A DNA stretch of 61,961 nt, taken from the NCBI RefSeq assembly GCF_003610895.1, contig NZ_MCAS01000042.1, positions 1-61,961 on the forward strand. Reading direction: 5' to 3'. The notes beneath the pieces are model-generated. The model was not told the DNA's origin. It worked only from the letters and a program-made list of their open reading frames with translations, and did not search any database. The position numbers were made by a program, and so were the translations under genes. Positions within the stretch are counted from its first letter, which is position 1; each line of letters begins with the position of its first letter. Source of the DNA: Paraburkholderia fungorum. GTDB taxonomy: Bacteria > Pseudomonadota > Gammaproteobacteria > Burkholderiales > Burkholderiaceae. Shown here piece after piece: positions 8,402 through 17,072 of the stretch.

Positions 8402-8593
8402 ATGAACAAGGATCAAGTCAAGGGCGTGGGCGAGCAGATCAAGGGCAAGGTCAACGAAACCGTCGGTAAAGCGACCAACAACCCGGGTAAGGAGCTCAAG
8501 GGCGACCTCCAGCAAGCCGCCGGCAAAGTGCAAAAGGCTTATGGCGATGCCAAGGAAGACGCCAAGGACAAGGCAAAGCACAACGCGCCGTAA
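8402..8593 (+). CDS. CsbD-family stress-response protein
   Basis: This 63-residue, highly charged protein matches the CsbD/YjbJ family: MNKDQVKGVGEQIKGKVNE, then GNNPGKELKGDLQQAAGKVQKAYGDAK-like spacing. Members are abundant under general stress but have no defined biochemical activity. GGAGC precedes the ATG. A strong terminator follows 28 bases after the stop, so it is a monocistronic unit. Confidence 0.93.
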   Translation: MNKDQVKGVGEQIKGKVNETVGKATNNPGKELKGDLQQAAGKVQKAYGDAKEDAKDKAKHNAP

Positions 8594-8621
8594 TTCGGCT
8601 CGCGGTGTTGCCTGACGGGGG

Positions 8622-8643
8622 AGGCGCTTCGGCGCCTTTTTTT
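8622..8643 (+). terminator. Rho-independent terminator of the CsbD gene
   Basis: AGGCGC-TTCG-GCGCCT forms a 6-bp stem with a stable TTCG-type loop, followed directly by a run of Ts to 8643. Confidence 0.9.
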
Positions 8644-8740
8644 GTTTCCGCCTGGGAGTAACCCGGGTTCGCCGTCGCGGACGCTCCGTGCACCCTGCGC
8701 CGCCTTTAGACTTGGCGCATCCAACCCGGAGGAGACGCCC

Positions 8741-8962
8741 ATGACACCCGAAAAAGTGCTTTCGATGTTCGAGCGGCAGTACCTGCAGGGCAAAGCGCCC
8801 GTCGACCTCGAAACCACCTGTGCAAGTTTTGCCACCTGGCTGGCAGCGACGTGGGAGCAACTTGGCGACGAGCAAAGGATCCTGCTGCTGACGGTCGGCG
8901 CGGTGCTGTGGCGCGAAGGATATGACCTGCGCGCCGGTACGGCGACCAAGGACTTGTGGTGA
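8741..8962 (+). CDS. Small hypothetical protein, 73 aa
   Basis: The product starts MTPEKVLSMFERQYLQGKAP and is a predicted soluble helical protein with one moderately hydrophobic stretch (ILLLTVGAVLWREGYDL). GGAGGAG lies 7 bases before the ATG, a strong start signal. It lies downstream of the csbD terminator with its own leader. The family is not recognised. Confidence 0.7.
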   Translation: MTPEKVLSMFERQYLQGKAPVDLETTCASFATWLAATWEQLGDEQRILLLTVGAVLWREGYDLRAGTATKDLW

Positions 8963-9191
8963 GCCTGGGCGTCGCCTTGCTTTTGGCGGCTAGGAAAGCG
9001 CGTTGATTGTTGGGTGCTCACGGGTGCCCACCTTCGTGCCGGGGTTTGAGTCGGTCCAGTACGCGTTGTGCCGAGTCGGTTTATATTTGGCGGTCGCGCG
9101 TTCGGGTCTTTCGTTTCGGCCTGCTGGCCGATCGCGGATTCCCGATTCCGTTTTCCAGCCGAAGCTCTCGCACAAGGGTTACACCATCACC

Positions 9192-9899
9192 ATGACCGAT
9201 CTCTCCGCCTTCCCGATCACGAAGAAATGGCCTGCCGAGCATCCGGACCGGATTCAGCTGTATTCGCTGCCGACGCCCAACGGCGTGAAGGTGTCGATCA
9301 TGCTCGAAGAGACCGGTCTGCCCTATGAGCCGCACCTTGTGCGCTTCGATACGAACGATCAGATGTCGGCCGAGTTTGTTTCGCTGAATCCGAACAACAA
9401 GATTCCGGCGATCATCGATCCGAACGGCCCTGGTGGCAAGCCGCTGCCGCTGTTCGAATCCGGTGCGATTCTGATTTACCTGGCGGACAAGAGCGGCAAA
9501 TTGATGCCGCAGGATGCCGCCGGCCGTTATGAAGCGATCCAGTGGGTGATGTTCCAGATGGGCGGCATCGGCCCGATGTTCGGCCAGGTTGGCTTCTTCC
9601 ACAAATTCGCCGGCAAGGAGTACGAAGACAAGCGCCCGCGCGACCGTTACATCGCTGAGTCGAAACGTCTGCTTGCGGTGCTGGATCGGCAGCTCGAAGG
9701 GCGCGACTGGATTCTGGGCGATGCGTACTCGATCGCCGATATCGCGACTTTCCCGTGGGTGCGTAATCTGATCGGCTTCTACGAAGCAGGGGACCTGGTC
9801 GGGATCGACGACTTCGCGAATGTGAAGCGCGTGCTGGCGGCGTTCGTTGCGCGTCCGGCGGTGGCTCGGGGATTGGAGATTCCGAAGCGGCCGGCTTGA
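9192..9899 (+). CDS. Glutathione S-transferase family protein (YfcG/YghU-like)
   Basis: The 235-residue protein has an N-terminal thioredoxin fold (IQLYSLPTPNGVKVSIMLEETGLPYE, then NPNNKIPAIIDPNG and LFESGAILIYLADKSG, the glutathione-binding segment) and a C-terminal helical domain with WILGDAYSIADIATFPWV. The TPNG motif is that of Nu-class GSTs such as YfcG, which act as glutathione-dependent disulfide oxidoreductases. The ATG at 9192 starts the conserved part; an upstream extension to 9003 lacks family similarity. The substrate is unknown. Confidence 0.93.
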   Translation: MTDLSAFPITKKWPAEHPDRIQLYSLPTPNGVKVSIMLEETGLPYEPHLVRFDTNDQMSAEFVSLNPNNKIPAIIDPNGPGGKPLPLFESGAILIYLADKSGKLMPQDAAGRYEAIQWVMFQMGGIGPMFGQVGFFHKFAGKEYEDKRPRDRYIAESKRLLAVLDRQLEGRDWILGDAYSIADIATFPWVRNLIGFYEAGDLVGIDDFANVKRVLAAFVARPAVARGLEIPKRPA

Positions 9900-9938
9900 A
9901 GAGGGGCCGCGCGCATCTCAAGCGGTGCGTGCGGCCAG

Positions 9939-10412
9939 CTAGCTTTGGCGGAAATCCCAATCCGTGTTGTCGTTGTCAAATGGCGTTGCGCCGACGTCTC
10001 CTGCCCAGTTACCCGCTGCGGTAATAGCGCTGAATATGTCGATGGTCGGGTCATACTGGCGGCCAAGGGTTAGTGTTCCATATTGCTGCGAGGAGAGGCC
10101 TATATATGCCTGCCGACCAAAGATTCGTCCGTCCCGGGCGAGCGCGCCGTTGCTGGCATTAAAGCCGCTCTCCAGCCGAAAGACCGCGCTCACTCCGCCA
10201 CCCAGAGATTCGTTGCCCTTGATGCCCCAGCGGCTGCCCACGACGTCGCCGCTCTGAATCTTGTAGGCCGGGCCATCACCGCCGTTGTTTGTGAAGTTAA
10301 TACCTTCCTCGATCAGGCCATACATTGTCACGCTGCTTTGGGCATGCGCCCCCGCGCTGACAAGCGCCAAACTACCCGCCAATTTCCATATCAAACGTTT
10401 CTCGACTTTCAT
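9939..10412 (-). pseudogene. Truncated Gram-negative porin
   Basis: The fragment has a signal peptide (MKVEKRLIWKLAGSLALVSAGAHA) and the start of a Burkholderia-type OmpC-like barrel: SSVTMYGLIEEGINFTNNGG, GSRWGIKGNESLGGG, AVFRLESGFN, FGRQAYIGLSSQQYGTLTLGRQYD. It stops after 157 residues at DWDFRQS, whereas full porins of this family have about 350-400. Nothing porin-like follows, because the opposite-strand GST gene begins 40 bases beyond. A deletion seems to have removed about 60% of the gene, so a working pore is unlikely. Confidence 0.88.
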
Positions 10413-10556
10413 GGCTCTTCGTCCGATTCAGTGTTAATTCGTTGGATGCAAGGACCTGGCGATCAATGCCAAAGAGACGCACTACTCCGGTACTCATCAA
10501 CATTCATGATTAGTTATACGAATTTGTGTGTCGACGCGAAATTCCGCGTCACCGAT

Positions 10557-11741
10557 TCACGCCATCGCTGCGATTGCGTCGAACAAGGCGAGGTGCTGGG
10601 CCTTCACATCGTTATTGGTCGGCTTCGGTTGTGAGGAAAACTTGGCGATCACAGTTTCCCGTAGCGGGTCGATGTATAGCCACTGGCCGTGAATTCCGAT
10701 CGCGAAGCAGGCTCCACTGGCATTGCCGACCTGGTACCACTTGTTGCGGTACTTGCCGTTCGGCAACCAATCGGCGAAATTCCCCTGTTGCCACGCCTCG
10801 ATGCTCCCGCCGGTCAGCGTATCTTTTATCCAGTCGGCGGGTATCAGGCTGCGTCCGCCGACAGTGCCGCCGAGGCGCACCAACTCGCCAATCCTCGCCA
10901 GATCGCGCACGGTCATGCACAGGCCACCGCCCGAACGCGCGGTGCCGGCGAGGTCCACCGTCACGCAGCCGTCGTGTCGTAGACCCAGCGGTTGCCACAG
11001 ACGCGTGGCCGCGAAGTCGGCGTAGCGCTTGCCCGAGGCACGTTCGATCACGAGGCCGAGCACGTCCGAGTTGGGGGAGCAGTAATGGAACGGACCGCCA
11101 TGTTCTCCCGCGCCTTTGGGCAGCGAAGCGAGGAAGCCGATTACCGTCTCAGGTTCCTCACCGTCCCGTCGAGGATCCAGCAGACCGGCCCGGCGATAGC
11201 GGGCATAGACGCCGTTCGGGTCCAGATAGTCTTCGTTGAACGCGAGGCTGGTGCGCATATCCAGCACGTGCCTGACGCGTGCGTCGCCAAATGCCGAGGG
11301 TGCGAGTTCCGGCACGTAATGCGCAACTGGGGCGTCGGGGTCGAGAAGGCCGTCTCCTACGAGCATACCGGCGAGCAGGCCCGCGACGGACTTGCTGGCC
11401 GAAAACAGGATGTGGCGGCTCTGCAGGGTAAAGTGCGGCGCGTGGAAATCAGCGACAAAGCGCCCGGCTCGCATCACCGTGATGGCATCGGTCGAGGTCT
11501 CGCGGAGAATCGCCGCGACCTTGCAGCGTTCGCCGTCGAGTACGAATTCGTGTTCGGTCAGCGCGGCGGCATCGACCTTGGGTTCTTCGGCGAGACCGGA
11601 TGTGGCCGGAATGCGCGCCGTCGGAATCAATTCGTGGACATGGCGAAAGGCCCAGACGTTCCAGGGCGCCTCACGCCAGTTGTCGTGCTGGACGCTGTCC
11701 CGGCGAAAGCCGTAGTCGCTTTCGAAATGTGAAGAAATCAT
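10557..11741 (-). CDS. Serine hydrolase of the beta-lactamase class C / NylB-like family
   Basis: The 394-residue protein has the SxxK nucleophile motif (FSASKSVAG) about residue 117, a Tyr motif (YCSPNSDVLG) near residue 219, and a late HGQ triad segment (GIHGQWLYID). These match penicillin-recognising hydrolases such as 6-aminohexanoate-dimer hydrolase and class C esterases. No signal peptide is seen, so it should be cytoplasmic, unlike true AmpC enzymes. It lies 46 bases after the ABC ATPase gene on the same strand, so it probably hydrolyses an imported amide or ester. The exact substrate is unknown. Confidence 0.87.
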   Translation of the reverse strand: MISSHFESDYGFRRDSVQHDNWREAPWNVWAFRHVHELIPTARIPATSGLAEEPKVDAAALTEHEFVLDGERCKVAAILRETSTDAITVMRAGRFVADFHAPHFTLQSRHILFSASKSVAGLLAGMLVGDGLLDPDAPVAHYVPELAPSAFGDARVRHVLDMRTSLAFNEDYLDPNGVYARYRRAGLLDPRRDGEEPETVIGFLASLPKGAGEHGGPFHYCSPNSDVLGLVIERASGKRYADFAATRLWQPLGLRHDGCVTVDLAGTARSGGGLCMTVRDLARIGELVRLGGTVGGRSLIPADWIKDTLTGGSIEAWQQGNFADWLPNGKYRNKWYQVGNASGACFAIGIHGQWLYIDPLRETVIAKFSSQPKPTNNDVKAQHLALFDAIAAMA

Positions 11742-11787
11742 ATTGGCTGCGCACTCCTATGGCGGGCAATCGTGAATCGTGAAAGCA

Positions 11788-12516
11788 TCAATGAACGTGC
11801 TGCAGGAACTCTCGGAAGCGCTCTCCCGGCGGCGTCGACAGCATCTCGACGGGCTTGCCGTCGTGCACCACGCGGCCGGCTTCCATGAACAGCAGGCGCG
11901 AACCCACGCGTTGCGCAAAACCCATTTCGTGAGTGACCACGACCATCGTCATGCCCTCGCTCGCGAGCGTCTGCATGACCTTGAGCACTTCCTGGCGCAA
12001 CTCCGGGTCCAGCGCCGAAGTTGGCTCGTCAAACAGCATCAGCTTTGGCTGGACGGCAAGCGCTCGCGCGATTGCGACGCGCTGCTGCTGACCGCCGGAC
12101 AGCTGTGACGGATAGTGATGCATCCGATCCGACAGACCGACTTTTTGCAGCAGCGCGGCGGCTATCTCGCGCGCCTGCGCCCGCGTTTGGCCGCGGGCCC
12201 GGATCGGCCCGAACATGACGTTCTGCATCGCCGTCAGGTTTGGAAACAGATTGAACTGCTGGAACACCATGCCGGCTTCCAGCCTGATGCGCCTGACGTC
12301 ACGCGAGGAACCCAGCACGCTGATGTCGTCGACACGCAAGTCGCCGTCGCTGATTTTTTCGAGTCCGTTGATGCAGCGGAGCATCGTCGACTTACCGGAC
12401 CCGGAGGGGCCGACGATCACCACGACTTCTCCTCGTTCGATCGCGAGATCGAGTGGATGCAGCACGACGTGGGCGCCGAAGCGCTTGGACGTTTGTTGAA
12501 ATTCGATCATGCTCAT
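11788..12516 (-). CDS. Polar amino-acid ABC transporter ATP-binding protein
   Basis: This is the ATPase of an amino-acid importer (GlnQ/HisP type). The 242 residues include Walker A (VGPSGSGKSTMLRC), the Q-loop (VFQQFNLFPNLTAMQNV), the ABC signature LSGGQQQRVAIARAL, Walker B LMLFDEPTSALDPE and the His switch VTHEMGFA. The start overlaps the permease stop as ATGA at 12513-12516, which indicates translational coupling. Confidence 0.96.
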   Translation of the reverse strand: MSMIEFQQTSKRFGAHVVLHPLDLAIERGEVVVIVGPSGSGKSTMLRCINGLEKISDGDLRVDDISVLGSSRDVRRIRLEAGMVFQQFNLFPNLTAMQNVMFGPIRARGQTRAQAREIAAALLQKVGLSDRMHHYPSQLSGGQQQRVAIARALAVQPKLMLFDEPTSALDPELRQEVLKVMQTLASEGMTMVVVTHEMGFAQRVGSRLLFMEAGRVVHDGKPVEMLSTPPGERFREFLQHVH

Positions 12517-13169
12517 GGCAGACGTACTCTCCGTTCCAGGACTTGCAGACCCAGCGCGAGCAGGCTGATCACAATCAGGTAGATGATCGCCACCGCGGTC
12601 CAGATTTCCACCGCCCGAAAGTTCTCGGCCATGATCTCCTGCCCTCGCCGGGTCAGTTCGCCGACACCGATGACGAGAAAGATGGAGGTGTCCTTGACCA
12701 GACTGACGAATTGGTTGCCCATCGCCGGCAGCGCGCGCCGAAAGGCAATTGGCGTGATGACATGAGCCAGCACGGTGCGAAAGGGGAGGCCCATCGCGAG
12801 ACCGGCCTCGCGCAGGCCGAACGGCACACCGTCGAGCGCGCCACGGACGATCTCCGCGTTATAGGCCCCCGAGTTGACGATCAAGGTGATGATGGCGGCG
12901 CTGGTCGCGCTAATGCGTATGCCCATCATGATCGGTAATGCGAAGTAGATGAACATCACCTGAACCACGATTGGCGTGCCGCGGATCAGCGCGACATAGA
13001 CCTGCGCCGGGATGACGGCGAGCCGGCCGCCATAGGTCAGCGCCACGCCCGTGAGGATGCCGAGCGCGACACCCCCCGGCAGTCCGGCCAGAGCGATCAC
13101 GATGGTGAGCCGAAGGCCTTGCAGAAGGTCCGGCAGTGCGGCAATGACGGCTGCCCAGTCAAAGCTCAT
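12513..13169 (-). CDS. Polar amino-acid ABC transporter permease
   Basis: This inner-membrane permease (218 residues, HisM/GlnP type) has about five membrane helices. The ATPase-coupling EAA loop is EAGLAMGLPFRTVLAHVITPIAFRRALP, and the N-terminal ALIRGTPIVVQVMFIYFALP segment is characteristic. It overlaps the binding-protein stop by ATGA (13166-13169) and the ATPase start likewise. The frame stays open to 13190, but the coupled ATG at 13169 is preferred. Confidence 0.96.
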   Translation of the reverse strand: MSFDWAAVIAALPDLLQGLRLTIVIALAGLPGGVALGILTGVALTYGGRLAVIPAQVYVALIRGTPIVVQVMFIYFALPIMMGIRISATSAAIITLIVNSGAYNAEIVRGALDGVPFGLREAGLAMGLPFRTVLAHVITPIAFRRALPAMGNQFVSLVKDTSIFLVIGVGELTRRGQEIMAENFRAVEIWTAVAIIYLIVISLLALGLQVLERRVRLP

Positions 13170-13918
13170 GCCGACGCCTCGCCGAACCATTTCCGGTTGA
13201 GCGCCTGGAGCCGGCCGTCGCTCCTCATGGCGGCGAGCTGAAGATTGGCCGCGGCGACGAGCGGGCTGCCCTTCTGGAAGCCGATGCCGACGTCAAGTCC
13301 TTCCAGCGCCGGCAGTATCACCCTGACCTTGTTCTTGCCTGCGGTATTGGCGTAGTAGAGGAGTTGGGGTTTGTCGTAGACGACCGCATCGGTGCGGCCG
13401 GCTTCCAGTGCCAACAGCGCGCTGTTGATGCCGGGCAACTGATCGAGCGTGACGTCCTTGATGTGCTCCCTGATGTATCCGACTGCCACCGTGCCGGTTT
13501 CGGTGCCGATGCGTTTGCCGGCGAGATCGGCCGGAGAGTGGATGGTGGTGTTGTCGATGCGGGTCAGCGCGATCAGGCCGCTTTTATAGTAGGGATCGGA
13601 AAAATCGATAACCTGCTGACGCTCCGGTTTGATGAAGAGTTGCGACACCACGGCGTCGATGTTGCGAGTTTGAAGCGCCGGGATCAGCGCGCCGAACTCC
13701 ATCGGTTGCAGGCGCCATTTGCGGTTCAGGCCTTTCGCGATCTCGCTCCAGACTTCGACGTCGAAGCCGCTATAAGTGTCGCCTTGCTTGAATGCGAACG
13801 GGGGCGAGCCGACGTTGGAGCCGACGATCAGTTCTGCGTCAGCGGCCCGAACGGTACGGGACAGCAGGAGAGCGGGCGCGGCTGCGAGGCTGAGTTGCAA
13901 CAGTTGACGGCGATTCAT
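13166..13918 (-). CDS. Periplasmic substrate-binding protein, family 3
   Basis: The 250-residue precursor has a signal peptide (MNRRQLLQLSLAAAPALLLSRTVRAAD) with twin Arg but no full Tat motif. Family-3 binding-protein features follow: IVGSNVGSPPFAFKQGDTYSGFDVEVW, FGALIPALQTRNIDAVVSQL, ERQQVIDFSDPYYKSG and the hinge ALEAGRTDAVVYDKP. It delivers an amino acid or small amide to the permease encoded just downstream. It is separated from ridA by 118 bases. Confidence 0.95.
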   Translation of the reverse strand: MNRRQLLQLSLAAAPALLLSRTVRAADAELIVGSNVGSPPFAFKQGDTYSGFDVEVWSEIAKGLNRKWRLQPMEFGALIPALQTRNIDAVVSQLFIKPERQQVIDFSDPYYKSGLIALTRIDNTTIHSPADLAGKRIGTETGTVAVGYIREHIKDVTLDQLPGINSALLALEAGRTDAVVYDKPQLLYYANTAGKNKVRVILPALEGLDVGIGFQKGSPLVAAANLQLAAMRSDGRLQALNRKWFGEASA

Positions 13919-14036
13919 GATGCTTCCTCCACGGTAAGGGAATCGTGCCGGTCCTGCCGTTTCCTGGGCGGTCCGGTGTTTGTTATGACGAGGCGTTTCG
14001 TTGTGGTCCGGTATGAATGCCGACGCCGACGGTGTC

Positions 14037-14519
14037 CTACGGGCGTAGACGCAACTCGGGTGTCAGCGCGACAGTGAGTTCGATTTCGAGCAGGCCGTTG
14101 CCCGGCAAGCTGGCGACGCCGAGGGCTGATCTCGCGTGGCGGCCGTTTTCGCCGAAGATTTCGTGCAGCACGCTGGAGGCTTCATCCATGACCCGGCTGT
14201 GGTCCACGAAGTCGGGCACGGCATTGACGAAGCCGCGCAGGAACAGAATGCGTCCGACCGCGGTCGTGGCCGGCAGCGTTGCAACGAGCACGCTCAGCGC
14301 GCGCAACACGCACGTTCGAGCCGCGCGCCTGATGACGTGGTGCGGCGTATCACGATCGACGGGGCCGACGATGACCTCGTCGCCGACACGGCTAACCTGG
14401 CCGCTGATGTAAGCGATGCCATCGTGGATCACCGCACCGACGTAGGCGCCGCGGGGCGATGGCGGAGGTGGCAGCGCCATGCCCAACTGCGCTAGCCGGG
14501 CGACGACGTCGGTCGTCAT
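14037..14519 (-). CDS. RidA (YjgF/YER057c/UK114) family protein
   Basis: Rid proteins hydrolyse reactive enamine/imine intermediates formed by PLP enzymes. The 160-residue protein is of the longer Rid type: GAYVGAVIHDGIAYISGQVSR near the N-terminus and RSALGVASLPGNGLLEIELTVAL at the C-terminus, including the conserved Arg and Glu. The start overlaps the phzF stop as ATGA at 14516-14519. Coupling with PhzF and an amino-acid transporter suggests detoxification during amino-acid breakdown. Confidence 0.9.
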   Translation of the reverse strand: MTTDVVARLAQLGMALPPPPSPRGAYVGAVIHDGIAYISGQVSRVGDEVIVGPVDRDTPHHVIRRAARTCVLRALSVLVATLPATTAVGRILFLRGFVNAVPDFVDHSRVMDEASSVLHEIFGENGRHARSALGVASLPGNGLLEIELTVALTPELRLRP

Positions 14520-15427
14520 GACGAGGCCCCGGCGTGCGCTTCGAAGCGAACCGGGCCGCCAAGCCAGCAGCCGTCCGGGCGGGCGTGCTCGAGACCGGAG
14601 TCGAGACTGAAGCGCACGGAGATTTGCGACGGGCGTTTCATCGCGCGTCCCTGGCGAATCGTGATGGTCCGCTCGGACGCTTCCACCATGCCGTTGGCGA
14701 GCAGACCAAATGAGAGTGCAGAGGCCGCGATCCCGGTGGCCGCATCCTCCGGATAACCCGAGGCGCGCGGAAACTGCCGGGCGTCGAAGATCTGCCGGTC
14801 CGCGTCGAAGGCGGCGTAGGGGTAGAGGCCGGTGGAGCCGATGCGCTCGCACAGCGCCTCAATTTTCTCGTAGCGCGGTTGAAGGGCGTCGAGGTCGGCG
14901 GTGCCGGCGAGCGGAATCAGCGTCTTGACCCGGCTTGTGCAGGCGTTCTGAATCGGCAGGGGGGCCAACTGCGCGGCGCTGATGTTGAGCACGTCGAGAA
15001 TCTCATCCCGGCTGAGTAACGCCTCCGGTAATGGCTCGATACGGCCCGTGGGTTGTGAAATCTCGACCGCCGCGCCTTCCGCCTGGCTCCCTGTCACGCG
15101 GATCCTGACCTGACCGCTGCGGGTCTGGATGGTCAGCCGGTCGCGCTGCAAGCGCCCGGTTTGATGGAGCAGCCAGACCGCGCCGACCGTGGCGTGTCCG
15201 CACATCGGCATCTCGTGATTGGGGACCCAGAAGCGAAATTCATAGTCGCAGCCGGAGTCGGGCGGCGCCGGTAACACAAAGCCGCTTTCATGACCGTAGT
15301 GCCGGGCCACCTCCTGCATGTCCGCGTCTGACATGCCCGCGGCATCGACCACGATGGGCGCCGGGTTTCCGCCATTGGGACCTGCGACAAACACGCTGAC
15401 GAGTGCGACTGTGTGGCGCTGAGACAT
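14516..15427 (-). CDS. PhzF-family isomerase/epimerase-like protein
   Basis: The 303-residue protein has the two-lobed diaminopimelate-epimerase fold of PhzF. Visible motifs are GGNPAPIV near residue 20, the catalytic Glu in YGHESGFVLP, the MCGHATVGAVWLL motif and the second-lobe EDAATGIAASALSFGLL. In phenazine makers PhzF isomerises DHHA, but no other phz gene is here, so this is a catabolic or metabolite-repair paralogue. It is probably the first structural gene of the cluster after the AraC gene (gap 86 bases). Confidence 0.93.
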   Translation of the reverse strand: MSQRHTVALVSVFVAGPNGGNPAPIVVDAAGMSDADMQEVARHYGHESGFVLPAPPDSGCDYEFRFWVPNHEMPMCGHATVGAVWLLHQTGRLQRDRLTIQTRSGQVRIRVTGSQAEGAAVEISQPTGRIEPLPEALLSRDEILDVLNISAAQLAPLPIQNACTSRVKTLIPLAGTADLDALQPRYEKIEALCERIGSTGLYPYAAFDADRQIFDARQFPRASGYPEDAATGIAASALSFGLLANGMVEASERTITIRQGRAMKRPSQISVRFSLDSGLEHARPDGCWLGGPVRFEAHAGASS

Positions 15428-15513
15428 GACCGTATGAACCCCGCTGACCGGAGAGTTGTTTCAATCCGATCAGATTACGGAGATCTATGACGCGCCGCGC
15501 GCTCGAGCGGGCC

Positions 15514-16389
15514 CTACCTTTTGTCCGAACGGGCCATTCTCGTGCGCAGATCAGAAGGCGAATGGCCGCCGATGCGGCGCATTGCGCGCGCGAGGGCCGC
15601 GCCGCTTTCGAAGCCGACACGGAACGCTACTTCGCCAACCGGCAGATCCGTTTCGGCCAGCAGCCGGCAGGCGTTCTCATAACGCGTGCGCTGCTGGAAC
15701 TCGCCGATCGAGAGGCCGGTGCCTTCGCGGAACAGACGCGTAATGTGGCGGCGGGAGATGCCGAAGCGTTCTTCCAGAGCGTCGAGCGGAATGTCCTGAT
15801 CGGCATGGCGGGTTATGAAGGCTTCGAGTTCGGCGACCAGCGCCATGCCGTGCTCTTGCGGCGAAGCTCCCGGCACCGTCTGGCCGGTCATGACCTCGCC
15901 GATGCACTGCATCAACAAGGCCGACGATAGGGCCTGGCGGACGGTCGGGCCGCCATAGCTCCCCATGTCGTTGCGCAGCGAGAGTTCCTGTAGCGCGCGA
16001 ATCGCGGAGGTTCGATGCGCGAGAATCGGGGCGCGCGTGCGTCGGCGGAATTCACCGAGCGAGCCAGTCCTGGCATCGAGTCTTTGCAGTGCGTCTTCCG
16101 TCACGTAGATCGCAACGTGCGTGTGGGTCGCGAATCCCGCCCGTGTCTGATGCGCCCGCCCGGGTGGCACTACCGCGAAGCGATCCTGCGACAGCCAGGT
16201 GCCTCCGCGCTGGTCTTCATGCTTAAGCTCGACGGCGCCGTGGCTCGGCAGGATGAACATCAGGCAATCGTGCCAGTGCCACGGCATCGCGTAAGTGCCG
16301 CCGCCGGTGAGCGTCGCGTGTCCATCGTCGGCGGCGACCAGCAGGTCTTTGTCGGCGGGCTGACAGAGTTGGTCGAACGATCGCAGCAT
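15514..16389 (-). CDS. AraC-family transcriptional regulator
   Basis: The 291-residue regulator has an N-terminal cupin-like sensor (AMPWHWHDCLMFILPSHGAVEL, DRFAVVPPGRAHQT) and a C-terminal double HTH (IPLDALEERFGISRRHITRLFREGTGLSIGEFQQ, then DLPVGEVAFRVGFESGAALARAMRR). The ATG at 16389 follows GGGAG. It is the most upstream minus-strand gene of the phzF-ridA-ABC-hydrolase cluster and probably controls it. The stretch 16390-16716 holds its promoter region; I see no gene there. Confidence 0.94.
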   Translation of the reverse strand: MLRSFDQLCQPADKDLLVAADDGHATLTGGGTYAMPWHWHDCLMFILPSHGAVELKHEDQRGGTWLSQDRFAVVPPGRAHQTRAGFATHTHVAIYVTEDALQRLDARTGSLGEFRRRTRAPILAHRTSAIRALQELSLRNDMGSYGGPTVRQALSSALLMQCIGEVMTGQTVPGASPQEHGMALVAELEAFITRHADQDIPLDALEERFGISRRHITRLFREGTGLSIGEFQQRTRYENACRLLAETDLPVGEVAFRVGFESGAALARAMRRIGGHSPSDLRTRMARSDKR

Positions 16390-16716
16390 GGCGATACTCC
16401 CATGCGATATGAAATGGGTGTCGTGCTTTGTGCCGGGTTTCGGGTTGATGCGCGTCGCCGGACGCGGTCGGGAAAGGGTAGAGCCGGCATGCACGAGATG
16501 TGGCGCAGGGTAGCAGGGCAAAAAAACGGGGGATATTGCGTTTTCCACCGATGCTGGGGTGGGAAGTGGCGGACTGATGGGGCCCTTATGCGTACAACGT
16601 TGAATCGGTTCGCGAGCACTTTGTTGACAGCGTAGTGGATCGTCGCGTAGATACTCTGGAGCGCAGCCAGTCGTCGACGTTTCCGACGCGGTGCGACTGG
16701 ACGGCGCTGTAAATGG

Positions 16717-16749
16717 AAAACCCCGCGAAGCGTGACTTGGCGGGGTTTT
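16717..16749 (-). terminator. Terminator of the tRNA-Arg transcript
   Basis: AAAACCCCGC and GCGGGGTTTT form a near-perfect stem with Ts on the minus strand, 33 bases past the 3' end of tRNA-Arg. The A/T tails on both sides could make it bidirectional. Confidence 0.85.
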
Positions 16750-16781
16750 GGGCATTTTTTCAGACTTCCTGGGAAGCGATC

Positions 16782-16856
16782 TGGTCCCCCCGACAGGAAT
16801 CGAACCTGTATCTAGCGCTTAGGAGGCACTTGTTCTATCCATTGAACTACGGGGAG
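16782..16856 (-). tRNA. tRNA-Arg, anticodon CCU
   Basis: The minus strand folds into a complete cloverleaf of 75 bases with encoded CCA. The acceptor stem is CTCCCCG/CGGGGGG with one G-T pair. The D arm contains TTCAATGGATAGAA, the anticodon stem-loop GTGCCTCCTAAGCGC has anticodon CCT, and the T arm is ACAGGTTCGATTCCTGT. It reads AGG. The prophage integrase starts 217 bases beyond its 5' end. Phages that use tRNA genes normally sit at the 3' side, so the relation is unusual. Confidence 0.95.
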
Positions 16857-16980
16857 ATAGATGTTTTCAATGGGTAGACTGGAGCCTTGCTGCTATTGGC
16901 TCAAGCCTTATCCCGTGGGCGTTTCCGGCATTTCTGCTTCTTCCTAAATGAAGCGCCGTGACAGCCTGTGAACCCCAGTT

Positions 16981-17052
16981 TATAGCAGCGTCTGCTACAC
17001 TTTTGCTACAAATCGGTCCTGTAGCACCGAAAAATGATCTGGTACTGCTACA
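16981..17052. promoter_or_regulatory. Clustered TGCTACA heptamers before the integrase gene
   Basis: TGCTACA occurs at 16993-16999, 17004-17010 and 17046-17052, its complement TGTAGCA at 17020-17026, and a one-mismatch complement TATAGCA at 16981-16987. Five sites in 72 bases between tRNA-Arg and int suggest arm-type binding sites for the integrase or excisionase, as in lambda attP arms. They could also be sites for int autoregulation. Confidence 0.5.
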
Positions 17053-17072
17053 GTTTTCGATCGGGGAAAAAC

